From Verrucomicrobiota bacterium (GTDB taxonomy: Bacteria; Verrucomicrobiota; Verrucomicrobiia; Limisphaerales; JAFMIX01): 5,043 nt of DNA. Position numbers and translations under genes: made by a program. Shown in pieces: positions 1 through 5,043 of this stretch (position 1 is its first letter; each line of letters starts with the position of its first letter). A model generated the notes under the pieces. The model did no database searches. It was not told the origin of the DNA and was given only the letters and a program-made list of their open reading frames with translations. The stretch covers positions 1-5,043 of the forward strand of contig JAPLTZ010000090.1 in the NCBI GenBank assembly GCA_026397895.1, written 5' to 3'.

Positions 1-1079
1 CCGTTGTTGTTGGTCTGGGCGTTGGCGAGGGTGTAGGTGTTGGTCAGCGCGCCGGAAATATTCGTGCCGTTGAAACGCCATTGGTAGGCGAGCGGCGTGG
101 TGCCGGTGGCGGCGACGTTGAAGTTGGCGGTGCCGCCGACGGCGACGGTCTGGCTTTGGGGTTGGGTGCTGATGATGGGGGCGACGGGGGCGTTGCTGCC
201 GCCGGCGGGGATGGAGAAATCCTTGAGGATGGCCATGTGTTGGCAGGTGCTGGAATCGCTGGAGATGACGGGGCTGACGTCGGAAAGCGGGGTGTAGACG
301 CGGGAGTCGAAGACGAGGCCGTTGCTGAACGAATGCGAGGCGAAGACGACGTTGGTGAGGTAGTTCGTCATGGGCGCGCTGATGAGGACGTAATCGTAGG
401 GGTTTTTGCGCGCGTTGTTGCTCTTGTCGTTGCCGCCGGATTCGGCGTCGGTGGGGACGGGTTTGTCGAGGCAGACGCTGGCGAGGGTGGTGATGGCGGT
501 CTCGGTGCGCGAGGTGGTGTTGAAGTCGCCGCCGATGACGATCCAGGCGTTGGCGGGGAAATTGGCCTGGATGAGGGCCTTGAGGTTGTTGGCCTCGGTG
601 GCGCGGTTGCCGGCGCTGCTGGTGAGCAGGTGGACGCTGACGGCGTAGAGGTCGTTGCTGCCGGGCAGGTCAATGCGCGCCCACGCGAAGCCGCGGTTGG
701 AGACTTCGGTGTCCACCCAGCGGCCGGAGGCGATGATGGGGTAGCGGCTGATGATGCCGTTGGGAATCTGCAGGCCGCTGGCCGACTCGCGGAAGTAGCT
801 GAAGTTGGTGCCGAAGGCGTCGTCAACGAGGGCGCGGAAATCGGCGGCGGTGTTGTTGTTGTAGTTGAATTCCTGAACGCACATCACGTCGGGTTTGAGG
901 CCCTTGTAGATGTTGATTTCGAAGGGCTGGATGCTCTGGGTCTGGCCGTTGAGGTTGGCGGCCATGATGCGGACGTTGACGTTGCTTTGGGCGGCGGCCT
1001 GCTGGGGCAGGGTTGTGCTGTAAATCAGGCCGAGCGACAGCACGGCCCGGACGGAAAAACCGGAAAACGGGTGATACAT
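1..1079 (-). CDS. Secreted endonuclease/exonuclease/phosphatase family protein with Ig-like domain (partial, C-terminus off the left edge)
   Basis: The frame is open from the ATG at 1079 to the window edge (359 codons). Residues 1-31 look like a Sec signal peptide: a hydrophobic stretch around 12-22, then a QAAAQS-type cleavage region, so the protein is probably exported. Residues about 35-290 carry EEP (DNase I-like) landmarks in order: RIMAANLNG near 37-45, the metal-binding Glu of VQEF (E70), H150 in SVHLL, GDFN (D185, N187), D229 in NPYDYVLIS, and a terminal catalytic His (H281). The usual SDH is CQH here, so the Asp that pairs with the His is not adjacent. From about 301 an Ig-like domain begins (TQPQSQTVAVGG, then YQWRFNGTNISGA), a type common in verrucomicrobial exoproteins. 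AGGA lies 7 nt before the start. The substrate (nucleic acid, phospholipid or sugar phosphate) cannot be told. The family call is firm. Confidence 0.88.
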   Translation of the reverse strand, partial: MYHPFSGFSVRAVLSLGLIYSTTLPQQAAAQSNVNVRIMAANLNGQTQSIQPFEINIYKGLKPDVMCVQEFNYNNNTAADFRALVDDAFGTNFSYFRESASGLQIPNGIISRYPIIASGRWVDTEVSNRGFAWARIDLPGSNDLYAVSVHLLTSSAGNRATEANNLKALIQANFPANAWIVIGGDFNTTSRTETAITTLASVCLDKPVPTDAESGGNDKSNNARKNPYDYVLISAPMTNYLTNVVFASHSFSNGLVFDSRVYTPLSDVSPVISSDSSTCQHMAILKDFSIPAGGSNAPVAPIISTQPQSQTVAVGGTANFNVAATGTTPLAYQWRFNGTNISGALTNTYTLANAQTNNN

Positions 1080-1086
1080 CTTCAAT

Positions 1087-1090
1087 TCCT
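1087..1090 (-). promoter_or_regulatory. Shine-Dalgarno of the EEP-family gene
   Basis: Read on the minus strand this is AGGA within AAAGGAATTGAAG, ending 7 nt before the ATG at 1079. It is the clearest ribosome binding site in the window and supports that start, which also gives a complete signal peptide. Confidence 0.65.
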
Positions 1091-1100
1091 TTGTCGGGTG

Positions 1101-1129
1101 AAGCTACGTCAGGCGCGGCGGAAAGGCAA
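1101..1129 (-). promoter_or_regulatory. Candidate sigma70-type promoter for the EEP-family gene
   Basis: On the minus strand, TTGCCT (1129-1124; 4 of 6 bases match TTGACA) is followed after 17 nt by TAGCTT (1106-1101), which keeps the TA---T positions of a -10 box. This would leave a leader of roughly 14 nt containing the AGGA site. The match is moderate and was found by eye; the spacing and position are the main support. Confidence 0.3.
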
Positions 1130-1223
1130 TGCCGACTTCAGTCCAAGCGGATGGTTTCGGCGATGATTGTGATGATGATTAGGATTCCGATTGCGTTCGC
1201 GAGGTGACGGCGAGAGTCCAAGC

Positions 1224-1251
1224 TGGACGCGCGAGGCGTTTTTGCTAGGTT
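1224..1251 (+). promoter_or_regulatory. Candidate promoter of the xseB-dxs unit (extended -10)
   Basis: TGGACG (1224-1229; 4 of 6 match to TTGACA), a 16-nt spacer, and TAGGTT (1246-1251) preceded by TGC (1243-1245), so the -10 is of the extended TGn type. Only 6 nt separate the -10 box from the xseB ATG, so transcription would begin at or very near the start codon, giving a leaderless or almost leaderless mRNA. The lack of a good Shine-Dalgarno site before xseB fits this. A 5-bp inverted repeat (GTCCA-AGC-TGGAC, 1216-1228) overlaps the -35. All of this is read by eye. Confidence 0.4.
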
Positions 1252-1257
1252 TGCCCC

Positions 1258-1530
1258 ATGTCGAAACCAGCCAAGGCCGCTGAACTCGCGGCCAAAGCCA
1301 GTTTGCCGTTTGAGGAGGCGCTCCAGAAACTCGAAGCCGTCGTGGAAGCGATGGAATCCGAGGATTTGCCTTTGGAAACGCTCATCAAACGCTATGAGGA
1401 AGGCGTGAAGCTGGCGCAAGCCTGCCAGACCCGGCTCGCCGAGGCGGAGCTGAAGATTTCGCAGTTGGAGAAGACTGCGGCGGGCGAATTGAAGCTCAAG
1501 CCGCTCGCCGCCGATTTGACCGAAGAATGA
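1258..1530 (+). CDS. xseB: Exodeoxyribonuclease VII small subunit
   Basis: A 90-residue protein matching the XseB family in length and pattern: LPFEEALQKLEAVVEAMES (about 16-34), DLPLETLIKRYEEGVKLAQ (36-54), then CQTRLAEAELKISQLE (56-71). It is almost wholly helical and charged, as expected for the small helical-hairpin subunits that wrap the coiled-coil arms of XseA and form the cytoplasmic enzyme that degrades single-stranded DNA to oligonucleotides. The first 15 residues form an Ala/Lys-rich extension. No xseA is seen; the gene on the other side is the divergent EEP protein, so the large subunit must be encoded elsewhere. There is only a weak AGG 8 nt before the ATG; a leaderless transcript is possible. 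The stop lies 4 nt before dxs, indicating co-transcription. Confidence 0.93.
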   Translation: MSKPAKAAELAAKASLPFEEALQKLEAVVEAMESEDLPLETLIKRYEEGVKLAQACQTRLAEAELKISQLEKTAAGELKLKPLAADLTEE

Positions 1531-1534
1531 TTTT

Positions 1535-3526
1535 ATGAACCGATACCTAGACATGGTTGACGGACCGGATCACGTGAAGAAACTCACGCTGACGCAACTG
1601 CAGACGCTCGCGGAAGAAATCCGGCACGAGCTGATTGAGGGGCTCGCCAAAGGCGGCGGGCATCTCGGCCCGAACCTCGGCGTCGTGGAACTGACCATTG
1701 CGTTGCACCACGTTTTCAGCACGCCGAAGGACAAAATGGTTTGGGACGTGAGCCATCAGATTTACGTCCACAAGCTGCTCACCGGGCGCAAGGATCGCTT
1801 CCGCACCATCCGCCAGACGGACGGGCTGAACGGCTTCGCGCTCCGCACGGAGAGCGCGCACGACAGCTTCGGCGCGGGGCACGCGGGCACGGCTTTGTCC
1901 GCCGCGCTCGGCATGTGCGCGGCGCGCGACCAGAAGAAGACCGACGAAAACGTCGTCTGCATCTTCGGCGACGCGGCGTTGACGAACGGCATTTCCTTCG
2001 AGGCTCTGAACAACATTTCGCACACGACCAAGAAGTTCATCGGCATCCTCAACGACAACGAATGGAGCATCGCCAAGAACGTCGGCGCGATTTCCGCCTA
2101 CCTCAACAAGCTCATCACGCATCCGAGCTACAACAAATTGTCGAAGGAGTTCGAGACCTTCGTCAAGAAGCTGCCCAAGGGCGAACTCGCTCTGCGCCTC
2201 GCGCACAAGGCCGAGGAAGGTTTCAAGGGCGCGGTCAATGCCGTCAGCCTCCAGCCCGCCGGCAACCCCGTGGACATGGACGGCCGCGGCGGTCACGGCT
2301 CGCCCGTGTTGTTCGAGGAAATGGGCGTGCGCTATCTCGGCCCGATTGACGGTCACGATTTGCCGCTGCTCATCAGCACGCTGCAATTTGCCAAGACCTG
2401 CGACTCGCCCATCGTCATCCACGTCCTCACGAAGAAGGGCAAGGGCTACGAGGCCGCGATCAAGTCGCCGGAGAAATTCCACGGCACCGGGCCTTACGAC
2501 GTCGCCACCGGTAATACCGCGCCCGCCAAGCCCGGCACGCCGCCGGCCTATCAGGACGTCTTCGGTGCGACGATGGTCAAGCTCTGCCAGAAAGACACGA
2601 GCGTCGTCGGCATCACCGCCGCGATGCCCAGCGGCACCGGCTTGAAGGCGTTGGAGAAGGCCATGCCCGAACGTTACTACGACGTCGGCATCGCCGAGGA
2701 ACACGCCGTCATCTTCGCCGCCGGCATGGCGACGATGGGCTTCCGGCCCGTCTGCGCGATTTATTCCAGCTTCCTGCAACGCGCCTACGACTGCATCCAC
2801 CACGACGTTTGTTTGCAGGACTTGCCGGTGATTTTCTGCATGGACCGCGCCGGGCTTTCCGCCAACGACGGCCCCACGCACCACGGCCTGTTCGACATCG
2901 CGTATCTGCGCTGCCTGCCGAACGTCGTTGCCATGGCCCCCGCCAACGAGGACGAACTCGCCGACATGATGTTCACCGCCACGCACCAGAACCATCCCGC
3001 GTTCATTCGCTACCCGCGCGGCGCGGCGGAAGGCGTGCCCGTGAAAGACCAGCCCAAGCTCCTCGAAGTCGGCAAGGCGGAAGTGCAGCAGAACTTCGCC
3101 AGCAACGGCAAACGCAAGGTCGCCATCTTCGGCCTCGGCGCGATGAATTCCATCGCCCGTCGCGCCGCCGCGCAGCTCGCGACGGAAGGCTACGATGTCG
3201 CCCTCATCAACCCGCGCTTCACCAAGCCGCTGGATGCCGGCACGCACGAATTCTTCGGCAAAGCCGCCGACGTGGTCGTGACGCTGGAAGACCACGCGCT
3301 GATGGGCGGCTACGGCTCGTCCGTGCTGGAACTGTTCAGCGAGAAAGCCATCAGCACGCCCGTGGTGCGCATCGGCTGGCCGGATCAATTCATCGAACAC
3401 GCCACCACGCAGGACGAACTCCGCCGCAAATACGGCCTGTCCGTCGAGAACACCGTGGCCAAGGTCAAGGCGCAGTTCGGCGAAGCCGCCGCGCCGGCGG
3501 CGAAACAGATTGCCGCGATGGCATAA
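1535..3526 (+). CDS. dxs: 1-deoxy-D-xylulose-5-phosphate synthase
   Basis: Dxs condenses pyruvate and glyceraldehyde 3-phosphate, using thiamine diphosphate (ThDP) and Mg2+, in the first step of the cytoplasmic MEP isoprenoid pathway; its product also feeds thiamine and pyridoxal synthesis. The 663 residues align throughout with E. coli Dxs (620). Visible landmarks are GGHLGPNLG (H43, E. coli H49), WDVSHQ (H74), GHAGTALSA (115-123), Mg/ThDP residues D146 and N175 (ILNDNEWSIA), FHG (H316), IAEEHAV (386-392) with the catalytic Glu, IYSSFLQRAYD (409-419), DRAG (437-440), DGPTHHGLFD (445-454) and RYPRG (492-496). The C-terminal transketolase domain runs to about 640. Oddities: GDG is GDA (145-147), about 20 extra Gly/Pro-rich residues at 236-256, and an Ala-rich tail. 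The start at 1535 gives the usual RYLDMVDGPDHVKKL opening; the Shine-Dalgarno site is weak, so translation is probably coupled to xseB. Confidence 0.96.
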   Translation: MNRYLDMVDGPDHVKKLTLTQLQTLAEEIRHELIEGLAKGGGHLGPNLGVVELTIALHHVFSTPKDKMVWDVSHQIYVHKLLTGRKDRFRTIRQTDGLNGFALRTESAHDSFGAGHAGTALSAALGMCAARDQKKTDENVVCIFGDAALTNGISFEALNNISHTTKKFIGILNDNEWSIAKNVGAISAYLNKLITHPSYNKLSKEFETFVKKLPKGELALRLAHKAEEGFKGAVNAVSLQPAGNPVDMDGRGGHGSPVLFEEMGVRYLGPIDGHDLPLLISTLQFAKTCDSPIVIHVLTKKGKGYEAAIKSPEKFHGTGPYDVATGNTAPAKPGTPPAYQDVFGATMVKLCQKDTSVVGITAAMPSGTGLKALEKAMPERYYDVGIAEEHAVIFAAGMATMGFRPVCAIYSSFLQRAYDCIHHDVCLQDLPVIFCMDRAGLSANDGPTHHGLFDIAYLRCLPNVVAMAPANEDELADMMFTATHQNHPAFIRYPRGAAEGVPVKDQPKLLEVGKAEVQQNFASNGKRKVAIFGLGAMNSIARRAAAQLATEGYDVALINPRFTKPLDAGTHEFFGKAADVVVTLEDHALMGGYGSSVLELFSEKAISTPVVRIGWPDQFIEHATTQDELRRKYGLSVENTVAKVKAQFGEAAAPAAKQIAAMA

Positions 3527-4341
3527 TGAAAGTCCGGCGACCAGCGGTTCGGTTGGCGTTCACGCTGATTGAACTGCTGGTCGTCATCGCCAGCATCGGG
3601 ATTCTTGCTGCGATGCTGCTGGCAACTTTTTCGCGTGGTATGGGAAGTGCGCGTCGCATCAGTTGCGTGAACAATGTCCGCCAACTTGGTCAAGCGATAC
3701 AGCAATTCGTCGGTGATAATCACGTCTATCCGCTCGACACAAATCCAGATTTTGGCAAGGGTGCGTATCCAAATCATTACGATTTCTGGAACATTGCTTT
3801 GGAACATGAAATGGGAAAAGAAAGCAGCTCACATGACACAGCATTTGAATCAAAAGGAATTTGGAAATGTCCTTCATTGAAACGTCCCGTCAGTTTTCCA
3901 TCAAACCAAGTCTACGTTTCCTATGGCTACAATACTTATGGGATTCTCGGAAAAGTAGCCTTCGGCTCAAACTCACTGGTTCACTGGGATTCATCAGGAA
4001 TCGGCAGGCAATTTGGCAACTCGCGGCTTTCAGCCCCGCCAGTGTCGGAATCGGAAGTGGTTAGTCCAAGCGAAATGATGGCGTTGGGTGACGGATTTTC
4101 TGGCAATAATGGCTTTGTGGGAGGAGGTGAGTCTGTGCTGATGAGAGTTTACGATAAGCCGCCTTATCTATTGGACACCAAAGAGCCATTTTCAAGGCAT
4201 CAAGGCAAAGCCAACGTGGTGTTTTGCGACGGCCATGTGGAATCGCCAACGCTGCAATTCCTGTTTGAAGACACCAGCGAAGCCGCCTTGCGCCGCTGGA
4301 ATCGCGACCACCAACCCCACCGCGAACGGCTTGCGCAATGA
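3526..4341 (+). CDS. Prepilin-type N-terminal cleavage/methylation, H-X9-DG domain protein (copy 1)
   Basis: A complete 271-residue pseudopilin-like protein. A short basic leader (1-11; K2, R4, R5, R9) precedes FTLIELLVVIA, with the type IV pilin Glu at mature position 5 (E16) and a membrane helix at about 12-34. Prepilin peptidase should cut after A11; the -1 residue is Ala instead of the usual Gly. The globular part has SCVNNVRQLGQA (46-57), WKCP (113-116), SYGYNTYG (132-139), VSPSEMMALGD (179-189) and the H-X9-DG signature (H225 to D235-G236), followed by a tail with RRWNRDHQPHRE. Cys47, Cys115 and Cys234 recur in copy 2, so disulfides are possible. The family is abundant in Planctomycetota and Verrucomicrobiota; its function is poorly known, with a type II secretion or pilus-like role presumed. 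The ATG shares its A with the dxs stop (TAATG) and has no Shine-Dalgarno site, so coupling is likely. Confidence 0.92.
   Translation: MKVRRPAVRLAFTLIELLVVIASIGILAAMLLATFSRGMGSARRISCVNNVRQLGQAIQQFVGDNHVYPLDTNPDFGKGAYPNHYDFWNIALEHEMGKESSSHDTAFESKGIWKCPSLKRPVSFPSNQVYVSYGYNTYGILGKVAFGSNSLVHWDSSGIGRQFGNSRLSAPPVSESEVVSPSEMMALGDGFSGNNGFVGGGESVLMRVYDKPPYLLDTKEPFSRHQGKANVVFCDGHVESPTLQFLFEDTSEAALRRWNRDHQPHRERLAQ
3565..3621 (+). repeat. Direct repeat pair: pseudopilin N-terminal segment (second copy 4377-4433)
   Basis: The 57 bases coding for LIELLVVIA...LLL in copy 1 recur at 4377-4433 with 3 mismatches (3591, 3593, 3613). The flanks diverge more. It reflects the shared prepilin helix of the two tandem paralogues rather than an independent repeat element, but silent positions are kept too, suggesting recent duplication or gene conversion. 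Confidence 0.85.
4198..4234 (+). repeat. Direct repeat pair: H-X9-DG coding segment (second copy 5007-5043)
   Basis: The 37 bases coding for HQGKANVVFCDG recur at 5007-5043 with a single silent change (GGC to GGT). The window ends inside the second copy, so the repeat may be longer. Confidence 0.85.
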
Positions 4342-5043
4342 AAATTCCGCGACAAGGAATTCGTTCTGCTTTCTCGCTGATTGAACTGCTGGTCGTCATC
4401 GCTATCATCGGGATTCTTGCTGCGCTGCTGCTGACGGCGGTGGCTCAAGCCAAAGGAAAAGCATTGCGGATTCAATGCGCCAACAATGTGCGGCAATTGG
4501 GAATCGCACTGCAGGGATTTGTGCAGGGCAATCGTGTCTATCCTCTGTTTGTAAACCCAGACTCCCGCAAAGGCCCTTATCCCGAACACAACGGAAGTTG
4601 GGTGAGCGCCTTGCAGCGTAGTGAGCTTTCAACCTCTACGAATCGCATCCGCGCGAGTCAGTATCTCAGTCAGGGAGTTTGGAAATGCCCTGCCGCAAAC
4701 AAGCCGGCGGCCTTGCCGCCCGGCAAGGGATACTTGAGCTATGGTTACAACTGTTATGGGCTGACCCGACCGACGGACACAAATTCGCTCGGCCTAGGCG
4801 GACACAATGTTTGGGATTTTTCTCATAATACACTTCCGCCTGCTCCACCTGTGCATGAATCAGAAGTTGTCAGTCCAAGTGAGATGATGGCAGTCGGCGA
4901 TAATTTTTACGGCGGTAATGGCATTATCGGGGATGGTGGACTGGCGTTGGGACGAACCTGTGGCTTGCAAGATGATGCTGGAAGAACCAAAAGAAGTTAT
5001 GCCCGCCATCAAGGTAAAGCCAACGTGGTGTTTTGCGACGGCC
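4338..5043 (+). CDS. Prepilin-type N-terminal cleavage/methylation, H-X9-DG domain protein (copy 2, partial, runs off the right edge)
   Basis: A paralogue of the preceding gene; 235 codons lie in the window and the frame is open at the edge. Leader 1-11 (K2, R5, R9) ends in Ala, then FSLIELLVVIAIIGILAALL with Glu at mature position 5 (E16). By hand count 44 of the first 70 residues equal copy 1 without a gap. Later shared blocks are VWKCP (114-118), LSYGYNCYG (133-141), ESEVVSPSEMMAVGD (174-188) and ARHQGKANVVFCDG with H224 to D234-G235. Cys47, 117 and 233 match copy 1; Cys139 and Cys208 are extra. The middle (85-110) and the stretch before the H-X9-DG motif differ most. The start codon overlaps the stop of copy 1 (ATGA) and has no Shine-Dalgarno site, so translational coupling is expected. 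By comparison with copy 1, about 35 residues are missing beyond the edge. Confidence 0.9.
   Translation, partial: MKIPRQGIRSAFSLIELLVVIAIIGILAALLLTAVAQAKGKALRIQCANNVRQLGIALQGFVQGNRVYPLFVNPDSRKGPYPEHNGSWVSALQRSELSTSTNRIRASQYLSQGVWKCPAANKPAALPPGKGYLSYGYNCYGLTRPTDTNSLGLGGHNVWDFSHNTLPPAPPVHESEVVSPSEMMAVGDNFYGGNGIIGDGGLALGRTCGLQDDAGRTKRSYARHQGKANVVFCDG

Noticed and set aside
81..1166. A 361-codon plus-strand open frame opposite the EEP gene
   Set aside because: The product is low-complexity Gly/Ala/Asp/Val, typical of the antisense of GC-rich coding sequence. The minus strand gives a signal peptide, ordered EEP motifs and an Ig-like domain.
1080..1257. Possible small gene, RNA gene or riboswitch in the divergent spacer
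   Set aside because: No tRNA-like fold, strong hairpin with a T-run, or convincing short frame with a ribosome binding site was seen. Only the candidate promoters and a 5-bp inverted repeat stand out.
1138..1554. A 138-codon minus-strand frame over xseB
   Set aside because: It covers the clear xseB gene on the other strand and has no recognisable motif or ribosome binding site.
1547..3400. A 617-codon open frame on the minus strand, antisense to dxs
   Set aside because: It mirrors the codon structure of a GC-rich dxs. Its product is rich in Arg, Ala, Val and Gly with no recognisable domain, while the plus strand is an unmistakable Dxs.
2809..3525. A long plus-strand frame within dxs that continues into the first pseudopilin, suggesting a 510-residue fusion
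   Set aside because: The part before 3526 is Arg-rich out-of-frame dxs. The real protein begins at the ATG overlapping the dxs stop, where the prepilin leader starts.
3526..5043. Tandem repeats as a mobile element or CRISPR-like array
   Set aside because: Both repeat pairs lie in frame at matching positions of two paralogous genes. No terminal inverted repeats, transposase or regularly spaced units are present.

Overview
The window most likely comes from a member of the Verrucomicrobiota, near the Pedosphaera/Limisphaerales type. This is inferred from gene content, not from a marker gene. The signs are a secreted nuclease/phosphatase-fold protein carrying a bacterial Ig-like domain, a tandem pair of H-X9-DG pseudopilin-like proteins (a family greatly expanded in Planctomycetota and Verrucomicrobiota), and a GC-rich housekeeping pair, xseB-dxs.

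Layout. Positions 1-1079 (minus strand) hold the N-terminal 359 codons of a secreted endonuclease/exonuclease/phosphatase (EEP) family protein, which runs off the left edge inside its Ig-like domain. A 178-base divergent spacer (1080-1257) has candidate promoters for both directions. Rightward follow xseB (exonuclease VII small subunit), dxs (1-deoxy-D-xylulose-5-phosphate synthase), and two paralogous prepilin-type H-X9-DG proteins. The second of these is cut by the right edge just after its H-X9-DG motif.

The four rightward genes are packed like one transcription unit: 4 nt between xseB and dxs, a 1-nt TAATG overlap between dxs and the first pseudopilin, and a 4-nt ATGA overlap between the two pseudopilins. 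None of the three downstream genes has a strong Shine-Dalgarno sequence, so translational coupling is likely. xseB and dxs serve DNA repair and isoprenoid precursor synthesis respectively; their proximity also occurs in E. coli, where ispA lies between them. The pseudopilins have no obvious functional link to dxs, and part of the first is much more AT-rich than dxs, so they look like members of an expanded family inserted behind a housekeeping pair.

No mobile element, RNA gene, CRISPR array or clear new system is visible. The points most worth a second look are the altered thiamine-diphosphate motif (GDA for GDG) and the insertion in Dxs, the missing Asp before the last catalytic His of the EEP protein, and the coupling of pseudopilins to dxs.
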